From Corythucha ciliata (lineage: Eukaryota; Arthropoda; Insecta; Hemiptera; Tingidae), in assembly GCA_038030265.1 (NCBI GenBank), contig CM075939.1, positions 34,391,253 through 34,455,252 on the forward strand: DNA of 64,000 nucleotides, given 5' to 3'. Positions within the stretch are counted from its first letter, which is position 1, and every line of letters begins with the position of its first letter. The translations under genes and the position numbers were made by a program. The notes beneath the pieces were generated by a model that ran no database searches, was not told where the DNA came from, and was given only the letters and a program-made list of their open reading frames with translations. Shown here one piece after another: positions 33,878-44,451 of the stretch.

Positions 33878-35023
33878 TTAATTATAAATTTGCGTCCATA
33901 TATATATATATATATATGGCCGATAATATCTACATGCCCAGACTATTGCAAGTAATTCTTTTTCAATGGTACTTAATTTTTCTTCGTGGGAGTTTAAGGT
34001 TCTTGAGGCAAAAGAGATAGGTAAATCTTTTCCATCGAAATTTTGGGAAAGCACTGCGCCTATGGCGTAATTTGATGCATCTGTTGTGAGAGTAAAAGAT
34101 TTATTAAAATCGGGGAGTTGTAAAATCGGTTTGTTAAGTAGAAGGGATTTTAGAGTTTGAATCGAACTTAAATATTCCTCATTATTAGGATCATTATTTT
34201 TTAACATCGAAGTAAGGGGTTTAGCGATCTTAGCGTAATTTTTAATCATTTTTCTATAATAACCGGTGAGTCCAAGAAATTGCTTAATTTGTTTTTGGGT
34301 TTTCGGGATAGGGAATTTTTCTATTGCTTCGAGCTTGGAAGGATTTGGCTGAATCCCATTTTCTGAAATTATGTGACCTTGATATGCTAGCTCTTTTCGA
34401 AGAAATTCGGTTTTATCGAGCTGAATTTTCAGGTTATGAGTTAGTAGCAGATTGAATACTGTCTTTAAGTGGTTAATATGTTCATCTAGACTATTTGAAA
34501 AAATTATTATATCGTCCATATAGACGAGGACATTTGGGACAGGTGAAAAAATTTGGTTCATAGCCCTTTGAAACGTGGGTGGTGCGTTTTTTAACCCAAA
34601 TGGCATGCGCAGAAAATCAAAATGTCCATCTTCAGAACTAAAAGCAGTTTTTTCGATTGAATTAGGGTCCATTTCTATCTGGTGAAACCCAGAAGCTAAA
34701 TCAATTGTGCTAAAGTATTTAGCTCTACCTATTTTACCAAAAAGGTCTTCTATAACAGGCATGGGGAACTTGTCATCAATGGTTTTTTCGTTAATTTTTC
34801 TGAAGTCAATGACCATTCTTATTTTTCTTTTACCAGAAGCGTCTGGGTTTTTGGGAACGACCCATATGGGGGAGTCGTATGGTGAATTAGAAGGCCGAAT
34901 TATTTTATTTTTCAACAAAGTTTCTATTTCCTTTTTTATATCTTCTCTGTAAATTTGGGGGTACCTATAATTTCTAGAATATACTGGGATTTCGTCTTTA
35001 GTTCTGATTGTATGCTTAATCAA
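33878..35023 (-). pseudogene. pol: Errantivirus reverse transcriptase and RNase H, frameshifted both ends
   Basis: Contains the full reverse transcriptase palm: VIDFRKIN, the STIDLASGF aspartate motif, MPFGLKNAP and the catalytic YMDD box, followed by RNase H with TTDAS and a conserved glutamate region (ASRTLNSHEEKLS, then EKELLAIV). The N-terminal junction with the protease part is a single-base frameshift near 35059-35070, where the upstream frame meets TAA. The C-terminal end runs into a (TA)n tract at 33898-33917 whose length change shifts the frame within RNase H. Confidence 0.9.
33898..33917. repeat. (TA)n microsatellite inside pol
   Basis: About ten TA repeats interrupt the RNase H coding sequence and separate two frames of the same domain. 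Likely expanded after insertion. Confidence 0.85.
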
Positions 35024-35058
35024 ATTAGTGGCACTTAGTAAATCTTGTTCTCTCTTAA

Positions 35059-35940
35059 TTATTCCAGGAAAGTTTTTAGAAGGTTAATTATTGCCATTTT
35101 TTCTTCGTGAATCAAATGGTCTGTTCTTATTAAATGGGGAATATCGTTTATGATTTCACTTAAACTTAAATTTAAATGTTTTTCATCGATAAAATTATCA
35201 TAGGTTTCACTAAAGTTAGTTTTTACTTCATCAATTTCCATTGGACAAATAGCTAACAGTTCTCTAGAACTTTCTTTATTTTTATTTTCCACTTTCTTAT
35301 CCGTAAATTCCCTTTTAAAATTATTTTTCTGATTTAAATCTTTCTTATCAATCGTGTCCTTTAACAATATTTTTTAATGATTAATTGTGAGAGAATTATC
35401 CGTAAAGTCTAGCATAGCATTTAAATCTTTCAATGTTTTGTTGCCTATCAGGACATCATAATTTTCGGAGAAATTGAAAATATAAAACTTAGCCCATGCA
35501 TCTACTTCAAAGTGTTGCTTTAAATTTATAATGACGTACTCATTTCCCTCTGCTCTACCAGCGGGGGTGATCACTGCAAATTTTTCATTGAAACGACGGC
35601 AATCTGATTTTACTTTTTCTGGGTGGACGTAGTTAAATTCGGAACCAGTGTCTATTAACCATTTTAAATTTTTTTCGTCTTCATAATAGGGTAAGGATTG
35701 GCTTACACAATGGAGTTGAAATTGGGGAATGATATTGGCCTTACGCAGCTCATCTGACCGCTGCCATTCGCGAAAAAAAGTATCTTCCATTCGATTGATT
35801 TTTTCTTTCAACTCTTGAATTTCTTTTAATTGTGGATATTTAAATTCGGGTGCGTCATCAGGGGAGTTGGCCTCGACATAATTTATTTCATGGGGTGCAT
35901 AATTGTGATTCCCAAAATTAGGCTTCCCAACTGTTCGCAT
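35059..35940 (-). pseudogene. pol: Errantivirus protease and pol N-terminus
   Basis: An aspartic protease with the active-site IDTGS and, about 75 residues later, a hydrophobic segment ending in VLIGN (the flap/C-terminal ILG-type motif). An in-frame TAA at 35374-35376 splits the frame; reading continues beyond it to 35059, where the frameshift to the reverse transcriptase frame occurs. The frame is -1 relative to gag and overlaps it by about 57 nt, as expected for expression by ribosomal frameshifting. I did not find a canonical slippery heptamer in the overlap. Confidence 0.85.
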
Positions 35941-36848
35941 TGAAATAGAATTTTGTGACTTGGTGGTGAATTTTGATTGTTATTATACTGACGGAAATTA
36001 GAAAATCGCTGGGGATTGGCGTCTCTTGCAGGTGGAAAATTGAAATTTTGGGGAGGCCTGTTAAAACTGTGAAAAATTTGAAAAGGATTATTAAAAGTTT
36101 GATGAGGTTGAAAATTATTAAAATTTCTTTGGAAATTTTGGGGGTTGCTGAACTGTGAAAAATTATGCTGGGGCTTGGAGTAATTCGGATTATGATTTTT
36201 AAAAATTTTATTTGGTCTTTCGAACGTGGAAAATTTATTTCTGGAATAAATTTGGTCAATAATAAAAGAACATTTTGTATTGAGGATGTTTCTAAATTCC
36301 TCTAGAGATTTAGGATCAAACGTCATTATATGATTTGTTAGTTGCCAAGGAAGGGTCGAATATAAATGGTGAATGATTTCTTTCTCTGTATATGCAAGGG
36401 TAGATTCTAAATTTTGGTCTGATAATCCATCAATCTTTAATCTCGCGTAAATAAGGTGTCTAATGCTTTCAAGACGAGTTAAATAATCTGCCGGTTCTTC
36501 CTTTTGAAAGGGTTTGGAATTATAAATCTCATTTTTTAAAGACTCAAAACTTCTGGAATCAGCAAAATTTTTCTTTAACAAGCTTAATAGTTCATTCAGA
36601 GTTCCAATCTCTCTACCTAGTATTAAAGATTGAGCTGGTCCTTCTAATTTAGATTTTATTTTATTTAATAAAAGAAAGTGATTTTGAGTTCTTTCCTGAA
36701 CGATCGCGTCACATACAACATTGAATACGGCTTCTACAGTCGTTACAAAATATACTAAATCATTTGGGTTACCGTCAAAATTCGAAATGTGGTCATAATC
36801 TTCTTTTCTTAAAACATGACTAATTTGGGGAACTTTTGCATTTGCCAT
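35883..36848 (-). CDS. gag: Errantivirus gag
   Basis: An intact frame of 321 codons starting at the ATG at 36848-36846. I prefer this start because the upstream in-frame extension is low-complexity leader sequence. The first two thirds are helical-looking capsid sequence; the C-terminal third is rich in Asn, Phe, Pro and Gln and has no zinc knuckle, as usual for errantiviruses. It is the only unbroken gene of the element. The leader between gag and the LTR is about 440 nt. Confidence 0.85.
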   Translation of the reverse strand: MANAKVPQISHVLRKEDYDHISNFDGNPNDLVYFVTTVEAVFNVVCDAIVQERTQNHFLLLNKIKSKLEGPAQSLILGREIGTLNELLSLLKKNFADSRSFESLKNEIYNSKPFQKEEPADYLTRLESIRHLIYARLKIDGLSDQNLESTLAYTEKEIIHHLYSTLPWQLTNHIMTFDPKSLEEFRNILNTKCSFIIDQIYSRNKFSTFERPNKIFKNHNPNYSKPQHNFSQFSNPQNFQRNFNNFQPHQTFNNPFQIFHSFNRPPQNFNFPPARDANPQRFSNFRQYNNNQNSPPSHKILFQCEQLGSLILGITIMHPMK

Positions 36849-37277
36849 TGTTGTTTTTGTTTTGCTTATTTCTCTTAACAATAATAATAAAAAAATGAAA
36901 CGAAGGAGGAGAAGAATTGGAAAGAAGAAGAAGAAAAAAGATGAGTCGTTCAACTCACAGTCTTTGCGGTGGTATCGTGTTGTGGCGGTGTTGTTGGCCT
37001 CGCCAGGCTTCTGAGAAATTAGAAGCGCTCTTTGTGGTGAGGGAAGTCCCAAAAAAAATACTTTGAGGAGTACTTTGGGCGTCTTTTCGTGTAGATTTTC
37101 TGCCTTTGTTTGTTTTTCTGTGGGCGACTTTTCCTTCAGTAGCAGTGCGAAGTAGTTGAAAGGTTTTGGCAAATATTGAAGAGGGCCAATCGACTTTTCT
37201 CTGTTGCCGAAAGGTTTTTTGATTTACCGAAGATACCAATCAACTGAACTTTCACTTTTCGCGCTACTGTCCCTGTT

Positions 37278-37288
37278 CTTCGGGCGCC
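37278..37288 (-). other. tRNA primer binding site of the errantivirus
   Basis: Minus-strand TGGCGCCCGAA begins on the last base of the 5' LTR. TGGCGCC is the complement of a tRNA-Lys-type 3' end. Confidence 0.85.
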
Positions 37289-37596
37289 AGTTAAATTAAT
37301 GGTCGGCCACTTTAGGTTTTTAAAAAGTTTTTATTTCACAAACCAATTTTAACAGTTACTACACGACAAAAAGAACTTTTATTAACCGCACTTAACAACT
37401 TAATCACTCTGTCAAGACTGAAACTGAACTGAACTACTCAATAAAGGTGGAGGGAGTATTTAAAAGCTTTCCTTGGGAAAAGTCTAGAATTTTATTAAAG
37501 AGGAAAACAATTCCTAGAAACTGTACAAGACTTGAGAAAGATCTGGAAGTTTTGTGACCATATATGGTAATATAATGGATTTTTCTCTATATAACT
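37288..37596 (-). repeat. Errantivirus 5' LTR
   Basis: Partner of 31635-31943; about 97 percent identical by direct comparison. Followed by the CACG target duplication at 37597-37600. Confidence 0.95.
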
Positions 37597-37940
37597 CACG
37601 TGAACTACGTTTTTCAAGTAGGTATATTAAATACGCTACAATTTGAAACCTGATCCAGCTCTGTAGGTCAGACGTTAGCCAAGATGCAGCTCTTCAAAAT
37701 TGGTAATTTGTTTTCACAAAAAGAGTTCCCAAGTCTAAATATATGGAATTGATTTAACATTTATAAATATATGGAAGCAACAAGATGGAAATTTCGAACG
37801 CTCTCTCCAAAACCTTTTGCGGAACTGTGAGCCCTCGAATTTGTAATAGAAAATGTCTAAGAGGTTGGTTTCACTCAAAACAATATCACTTTTTTGGTTG
37901 CAAAAAAATACCAATTCTTAACGGCTGTATCTTAAACATG

Positions 37941-37942
<2 letters not shown>

Positions 37943-37973
<31 letters not shown>
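37943..37973 (+). repeat. 31-T homopolymer
   Basis: An uninterrupted T run within the foldback element, followed by a direct copy of the inner arm sequence (37978-38060). Possibly a minus-strand poly(A) of a retroposed piece; not resolved. Confidence 0.8.
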
Positions 37974-37977
<4 letters not shown>

Positions 37978-38389
37978 AGTATATTGAATTTGCTTTAATT
38001 TGAGACCTGGCCCAGATCTGTAGATTAGATAGTAGCCAAGATACAGCGCTTCAAAATTGGTAATTTGTTTTGCCAAAATGATGGAATTTTTGGCTTTGTT
38101 TTGTGTGAAACTTACCACTGAGCAATGTTCTATCACAAATTGAACGCTAACAGCGCCAAATGAAGTTTTAGAGGGAGATTTTCAACTTTTTATAAACTTA
38201 AAATCTCTTTAAAAAACAATAAATTATTAATTTTGAAGAGCTGTATCTTGGCTACTATATCTGCCCCACAGAGCTGGGCTATGTCGCAAATTGTAGCAAA
38301 TTTAATATACTTGAAAATTGTAGTTCGCGTTTATTAACGAAGAATGCATAGTTCAGGAGATATATTTATTGTTATCCCAATAACCCATT

Positions 38390-39301
38390 ATATTCAATTT
38401 AGCCTTATCAACTGGATGTTTCCCGAATGAGTACAAGAAGAGTTTGGTTATGCCGCTGTTTAAGGGTGGAGATCGGAAAGTCATGGATAACTACAGGCCA
38501 ATTTCTTTGTGTTTAACTCTCTCGAAATTGTTGGAGAAGTGCATAAAGAAACGTATAGTGGCCTACTTAAATAAATATTCGCTCTTATCGGATAGGCAAT
38601 ATGGATTTCAAGCTGGATTGTCTACAGAGCATGCGCTGTTTGACGTGTCTAAATTTATCTGTGAAAATTTAGATGCAGGAAGAGAAGTTATAGGTTTATT
38701 TCTGGACCTCAGAAAAGCATTTGATACCATCAGTCACGACCTGCTCCTACGTAAATTGGAATCCTTTGGTTTCCGAGGTGGGGCCTTAAATTTGTTGAAA
38801 TCTTATATTTCTAATCGTAGTCAAAGGGTAAAAATTAATTCCGCTGTGAGTGATGATATTGTTTTGACCGCTGGTGTGCCTCAAGGCTCCGTTCTTGGTC
38901 CCCTACTATTTATTTTGTATTATAACAACGTTTTTTCTTTAAATGTCACATCTGCGCCCTTTTGTTATGCTGATGACACAGTATTCTTGTTCTCTGGGGA
39001 TGATTTGTCCACCTTATTGACTAATGTAAGAAGTGATTTGATACGCATTAAAAAATGGATGGACTCTAACTTTTTGTCAATTAATTTTGATAAATCTGCG
39101 CTCTTAAGATTTGGTAACGCAATATCGCAGACTCTACCGTTAGAGGCGGTTGTAATTCATGCTCCTACATGTTCAAATAGTATTGGTTTTTGCAGTTGCC
39201 CAAGAATTAATTTCGTTTTCAAAAGTAAATATCTTGGCATTGTGTTTGATTGTAGGCTTACGTTTCGAGAACATGTGCAGAGCTTAGTGGTTGAACATTG
39301 A
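38390..39301 (+). pseudogene. Non-LTR reverse transcriptase (partial)
   Basis: Seen in order: MPLFKGGDRKVMDNYRPISL, DRQYGFQAGLSTEHAL, the LDLRKAFDTISHD aspartate motif, AGVPQGSVLGPLLF, and the catalytic YADD box. The style resembles the CR1/L2/Daphne and Jockey groups; the clade needs a tree. The frame is open upstream of the first ATG back to about 38390 (PIIFNLALSTG, then CFPNEYKKSLV). The 5' half (endonuclease) is missing. The frame ends at 39301 in a frameshift, probably with a small deletion. Confidence 0.9.
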
Positions 39302-39785
39302 AACCTTGAGGGGAGTTTACTATTCATTATGCCAATCTATTTTGTACTATGGGATTATTTGTTGGGGTAGCACCTATAAACAAATAATTAAGCGTCTCGA
39401 TGTAGCGCAAAAATCTCTTATTAAAATAATTCTTAGAAAATCGTTCAGATACCCTTCGGTAAAGCTCTTTGAAGAATTTGGCGTGCCGACAATTGAAGAG
39501 CTTTTTTTGAAGTCCGTAATTTGCCATTTGTATAAACGTCGTTTTACAGACAATAAGTTGGTGCATAGTCATTCAACTAGACTTGCCTCCTTAACGAATG
39601 TTCGTGTACCTATTCACCGTACTGCTTTATTCTCAAGGCACGCACTCATCGTTGGCTTAAAATTTGCCATCACGCACAAATTTAACTTTGATTCGTTCAA
39701 TTCCATCGGTGCATTGAAAAGACACCTGAATGAACTGATGAGCGCCAAAAAGTTAGTTTTGGTGGATCTTACTGGATGTCTGTGA
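39291..39785 (+). pseudogene. Non-LTR retrotransposon, C-terminal domain
   Basis: Another frame continues the protein: RGVYYSLCQSILYYGIICWG, a hallmark of the thumb/C-terminal region of these elements, then about 130 residues to a natural stop. It lacks an initiator ATG at the junction, so it was part of the upstream reading frame before the frameshift near 39285-39300. Confidence 0.85.
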
Positions 39786-40320
39786 TGATTTCTGTGATAT
39801 TCTTGCAGGTTTACATATTTGTTATTTATTCGAATAGATGTTTGATTATTGTTAATTTGTTTCATACTGTTGTTGGTTTATTTTGTTCTTGGTTGTAAAA
39901 CAGTTATATCATTTGTTGTCCCATTTTTATTTTCATATTTAATGTTTTGGTAGGTAATACAGTTAAATAGTAAAGCACGAATATAATTGTAAATTACATA
40001 AGTTAGGTTGGCAATTCTGGCTCCAGCTCTCCACACGAGTTGGCCTCTGGGGAGCTGGCATCTTTAGTGGATATTTAAACGATAGTTTTGGTAGATTGGA
40101 TTATCGTATGCATGATGCGAATAATAAATAAATAAATAAATAAAATAAATATAGTAAAAGCACTGGAAAAAGTGCAAATATTCCGCGGTTTTTCGAGTGC
40201 TATGAAAGTAGCACAGGTCTTTCGAAGCTGCAAACTTGGATTTAGACTACTGGTATTGGTCCTAACAACATATTAAAAAATCAGAACCAGCCGTTTAATT
40301 GCGATTTTATTGTTCTTGTT

Positions 40321-40664
40321 GCATCCCATTTTCAATTTTATCTAGTTGTACTCGAAGAGATTATATGTAGAATCAACAAACGCGTACACGGCTTAGCCGA
40401 ATGCATATTTATTCTCCTTCACTTTTCGCCTTCTACTCATCCCTTCAAGCGAAACCCGAACAGAACAGATCCTGAAGAGTTTAGGTGGCGTTTGTCCGAA
40501 GAGGTTTGTTTGCTCGGTAAAAAAAAAACTCCAGGAATTTCGCTAGAGGGATGAGTATTAGTAGTGAAGGAGTAGATGTTTTCAGCTAAGCCGTGTACGC
40601 GTTTTTAGGTGCTGTAAACTGATTAAATACTAAATAGGACTGAACTGCATTGAAAATGGGACGC
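40321..40664. mobile_element. 344-bp MITE with ~120-bp inverted arms
   Basis: Ends GCATCCCATTTTCAA and TTGAAAATGGGACGC are inverted, and the inner arms ACGCGTACACGGCTTAGC / GCTAAGCCGTGTACGCGT plus TACTCATCCC / GGGATGAGTA extend the match. It lies within the right arm of the foldback element: left-arm-like sequence (TTGAAACTGGTCTGC, AAAATTAG) resumes just after it. Confidence 0.75.
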
Positions 40665-40700
40665 ATTATTGAAACTGGTCTGCAAAAAAAATTAGGTAAT

Positions 40701-42889
40701 ACAACTTTTTTTCTAAATTGGTGAAAACTTCGTACGAAAAATTGGTGCCTAGTTGGGGGGGGGGGGGGTGCTGCCTAAAACGCAGATCCTTTGAGTTTTC
40801 CGTGGCTGCGATTTGCTTGAGTTGAGGCTCTCGCTCTCTCTATCCAAAGTCGAGTACATCGGCATTCTTACGTAGACGAGTAATGACGCGGAATTAATTT
40901 TGATTTCAGGACGTAGTCAAGCTTGGGGCGATAGGAATTGCATTAAGAAACGATTTTAAAAATGAATGCTATGGTGATTTAAATTTTACATGCGGAACGA
41001 TATTTGACTGGAGAGGAGGTTCGTCACACAAACGTCCAGGGGCGCAGCATGAGAGGACACGGGTGGGCAGTTGCTTTCCAGCCATTTTTATCTCTATGTT
41101 TCCAGCGAACGCATCAAAGTCGTATAGATACCAAGTCATTTCTCTTCTGATAACGCGTGGTCACTAAAGCTAGAGGGAAAATTGCTCACGCCAGAGTGCC
41201 ACACGACATTTGGTCTCAAAATTTGGCGGTTCGGAAAACGCTTATGAACAAATAAAAAAATAATAGTTTATTAAACCAAATGTAAACTATGAATATCGGG
41301 TCTATCACGACATAATAGTAATGAATAGTGGATGAATGGTTCAAGCAGACTAAACCTGAAGATTTCCGTTGAGTTAAAAAAAGTTTATTGTATATCATTG
41401 AAGTGTGGTTGTTTTACGATGTTTTGTTAAGTGCAGCGAGATCCTGGGCATTCTCAAGAGTCAGTGAGCATGGTGTTTCTTCCATCCCCTCTGCAGACCG
41501 AACGTTGAGGGCGAGTTTCACGCGGATAGTATACCTCGCCCCCTCCAAACAGCCTTCGTCAAGTACAGGCATAATTTTTCACGCCTTATTTGTGCTGCAC
41601 GGATTTCAAGTACTCATTCCAATCTACAGAAAATTGTACATAAAATGCTTTGTATACCTACATTTTCCAAATTTTGTCCTCAAAATAACTTCAAACCCAC
41701 CTTGAAACTTTTGCCTTGAAAATTGGCGGACATCAATCTACAGTTTCTCTGGCTGAGCTGGGTTTTACACGGGGGCACGAATCACGACGGAATTTGAAGT
41801 TGAAATTAAATTGTTTTATAAGGAAAATGGATCGAAAGGAATCGAAATAATAAAAAAATCTATCAGTGAAAATGAAAAATGTCCAAAATCCAGCTGTAAT
41901 TTTATTTGCTTCACATGTAGTTTGTGAAGCAGACACTTCATTAAAGAAAAAGTTGAGACCAAATGTTGTAAGTGCGCTCTGATGGGATCAAAATTTCAAA
42001 TTTTATAAATGACCACCGTTACCATAGCGATCGTGATGATGGTGGAAGAACTTGGGTTCTATACAACTTTGGAACGCATAATGGAGTAACCCACAGCCGA
42101 CATTCATCGACGATAACAAATCCTGAAACGTTCGTCACCTTCTGATTATTTAAAGTGTGGAATTTATACACTCACTCTCATTGTAAGCTCTTCCACAGGC
42201 GTCTGGAAATTTCACAGGAATTAACAGATCGTGTTCCTTTATACATAATTAATAATACGTCAGTAGGACGTCAATGTAGTCGAATATACCAATTTAGCAG
42301 TAAAATACTAACTTCAAACTCCTCGAGGAAATCAGCAATTTCACCTCAGGACGGGAAATGAACATTGGCCGTATAGGAAGGGCAATTATCCATCCAAGAA
42401 AACTCGCCTTTAATCGTGAACTACAGGTGTATCCTTCTCATGTCAAAAACCGACATTTTTGCCATAGTTAATGATACTTTAGTCACTGATTTTCAAATGT
42501 TGTCCTCAGCAACTTACTGTTTTCGTTAATTACTATCTTAGCTGGGCCTCTCAAGCTGAATATCCGGCATAATATTGGCGTATAGTCGGAGGCAGTTAAG
42601 AAATTGAAGTTCCTGCAGTACAAAATGCTCTAAATTCTCTCTAATTTTGGGTTTCACTGGCGTTTATGAGTACAAGTGACAATAAAAATATCAAAACAAT
42701 AACCCTTGTAAGTTACCTTAGCAACAGCAAGCTTAGCTTTTTATTGATATAGCTTCTACATGTGGAGGTGTTATCTAGCGTGATAAATTTTCCCTACCCC
42801 GGATTGGTTTCAACTTCATCACTAGAGAGCTGAATAACTTGGTTTTCTATACAACTTTGGTCCATCCTAAGGAGACTCGGAAGGTTACG
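40701..42889. other. No gene seen; possible ~0.9-kb foldback
   Basis: A G-run occurs at 40757-40768. Segments about 41140-41222 and 41950-42045 are imperfect inverted copies (ACATTTGGTCTCAA / TTGAGACCAAATGT and a GTGGTCA block), suggesting a decayed foldback element. A CTATACAACTTTGG segment recurs at about 42058 and 42847. No gene recognised. Confidence 0.4.
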
Positions 42890-43271
42890 GTAACCTGATA
42901 ACGTTTTCGCTATCAGGGGCTCTCGGATTTACGAGTTTTTTGTCTTTTTGAAGGCAGTTTAGAAGTGTTTTGTGGTGCGGAGGTGAGAAAGGAGGAAACA
43001 ACGAACATTTTGAGTGCTGGGTCAAGTCCGTTGGATCGTTGGTAGTGGGAAAATTTCAGTTCATCCGTCGGAGGCCACGAGGGCCACGTTATCGCTCACT
43101 ATGGGCGATAACCAATACTTAATTAACTCGGCTGAAAAGCTAAGAATCTCCAGAGACGGGTCTATCGTGGTTGACGGAAATTTGAGACCGACAGGGACGC
43201 GAGCAGCGGCCCAGTCAAACTCTGAGGCGGAAGATTCGGAGGGCTTTATTCGGACCCGTCGAGAGGGTTAG
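42890..43271 (+). pseudogene. Possible 5' end of a non-LTR retrotransposon
   Basis: A GC-richer leader is followed by an ATG at about 43101 and some 57 codons (GDNQYLINSAEKLRIS and onward) ending at 43271. I do not recognise the peptide, but its position just upstream of a reverse transcriptase fragment (43322-43471) suggests the ORF1 start of an internally deleted element. Alternative: an unrelated short ORF. Confidence 0.35.
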
Positions 43272-43321
43272 AAAGCCAGGGGAAAAAGTAGGCGCGAGAA
43301 CGCGGTGCGGACGCGGCCTGA

Positions 43322-43471
43322 TACGTCCTAAAATCGATGAGGCAATATAAAGCACCGGGAATCGACGGAGTATACCCATGCATGCTGCAGAGGGCCGGAG
43401 GACGAGCGCAGGAAAGGATAAGGAGACTCTTCGTCACATCTCTGGCGACGGGGCAAGTATCTGAGAAGTTG
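43322..43471 (+). pseudogene. Non-LTR reverse transcriptase fragment (N-terminal motif)
   Basis: Fifty codons with YKAPGIDGVYPCMLQ, the conserved KAPGxDGI motif just before the reverse transcriptase palm in I/R1/LOA-type elements, followed by LFVTSLATGQVSEKL (usually ..LALGYVPxxW). Ends abruptly at TAA 43472-43474, where the family A array begins. Heavily truncated. Confidence 0.75.
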
Positions 43472-44450
43472 TAAGTTTGGGGTCTAAATATCCTCTAAAA
43501 TACATATTTATGGTCTTAACCTTCGCGAAATTACAAGTTTTGGTCCTTTTTATTATAGAGGCCGAGAATCCAAGGCTATCCTGCGCCGATCGAACCAAAA
43601 GCATGACAAATACAGCTATGAAATTGCCTCAATCGGACCGAAAAATCTGCGGAATTGCGAATTGAGTTTACATAACGATGAGCAAGCTAGCGACCGATCA
43701 TTATTTCGATTAAATTAAAAGTAGCTGGGATTTTTTTCGGGTAATCACATGTTTTTTTTCATTGTGGTGGAAGTGAAACCCATGCTATTCGGCCTCGACA
43801 GCAACCGAAATCTGACGAATAGTCACAAAATTGCAACATTTGTTGGCAAGTATATCCGCCGTTTCTGGGCAAATAAATTCCGGTATTTGTTTCCCCGAAA
43901 TAGACAAATTCGTCGTTTTATTTTCATGAAATTTCAAGTTTCGTAGATCGTTCTTAGTGACCGCGAAACCCTGGCTATACTGTCACGCACGACAGTGCAC
44001 AAAAGTCTTCTGACGTGAAATTGCAACATTTTGAAAGTAAATACACCTAGGCGAAATTGGAATGTTCTCGGCTGAATATTCTCGGTATTTCGTGTTTCTC
44101 GTCGTAATATCCACGTAATTGCAATTTCGGGTCTGAATACCCGCGAAATTGCTTCGTTTCCGCCTCCGGTATTTATTTCCGTGAAATTGCAAGCTCTAAC
44201 GGGGTATTACACCCAGCTACCATAAGGTGTCGTGGACGAGGGCGAGAGCACACACATTACTTTTTACAATTAAATCTACCTCCTTGTTCGGTTGTTCTCT
44301 TCAAATTATCCTCTCCTTCACAATTTTCGAACAAACTACAACCGTACTTGCAGTCTTCTTTATTCACGTCGGATGCATTTCGAGCACAAACAGTGAGTCA
44401 AGGAATTGACAGTTGCTGGTATTTGGGTGTTGACTTGAGCGAAATTTCAA
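43472..44450 (+). repeat. Family A array with three cores
   Basis: Units such as GCGAAATTACAAGTTTTGG and GTGAAATTGCAAGCTCT, with cores at about 43553-43630, 43755-43835 (CTGACGAATAG then AAAATTGCAACATTT) and 43950-44035. Orientation is plus throughout. Flanked on both sides by fragments of non-LTR retrotransposons that point towards it. Another core with a short array lies at 44818-44900. Confidence 0.75.
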
Positions 44451-44451
44451 G

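Larger units (their letters stand above)
31635..37596 (-). mobile_element. Errantivirus-type LTR retrotransposon (gag-pol-env), defective
   Basis: A 5962-bp insertion on the minus strand, with two 309-bp LTRs, a 4-bp target duplication CACG (31631-31634 and 37597-37600), a tRNA-Lys-type primer site and a polypurine tract. Gene order gag, protease, reverse transcriptase, RNase H, env matches insect errantiviruses (Metaviridae). Defects: an in-frame stop and frameshifts in pol, no integrase catalytic region, and two stop codons in env. The LTRs differ at about 9 of 309 positions (7 substitutions, 2 single-base indels), so the insertion is relatively recent. It sits inside the left arm of the 31405-40700 foldback element. 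Confidence 0.95.
38390..40150 (+). mobile_element. 5'-truncated non-LTR retrotransposon
   Basis: The open sequence begins at about 38390 in the middle of the reverse transcriptase and ends with an (AAATA)n-type tail (about 40115-40150), typical of non-LTR elements. It interrupts the right arm of the foldback element, which resumes at about 40155. No target duplication could be fixed because of the A/T-rich ends. Confidence 0.85.
31405..40700. mobile_element. Foldback element split by three later insertions
   Basis: Left arm: 31405-31634, continuing after the errantivirus at 37597-37710. Right arm, inverted: 38226-38385, about 40155-40320 and about 40665-40700. Matching landmarks include CCGCGGAATATT / AATATTCCGCGG (31563 and 40176), ACCTGTGCTACTTTC / GAAAGTAGCACAGGT, CCAAGTTTGCAGC / GCTGCAAACTTGG, and TAGCCAAGATGCAGCTCTTC / GAAGAGCTGTATCTTGGCTA. 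A third, direct partial copy of the inner arm lies at 37978-38060 next to a 31-T tract (37943-37973). Without the inserts the element is about 1.2 kb and non-coding. Confidence 0.75.

Noticed and set aside
35918..36259. 113-codon ORF overlapping gag
   Set aside because: It is an alternative frame of the Asn/Phe/Pro-rich gag tail; low-complexity composition keeps it open by chance.
39327..39865. Minus-strand ORFs over the non-LTR element
   Set aside because: Antisense shadows of the plus-strand retrotransposon protein.
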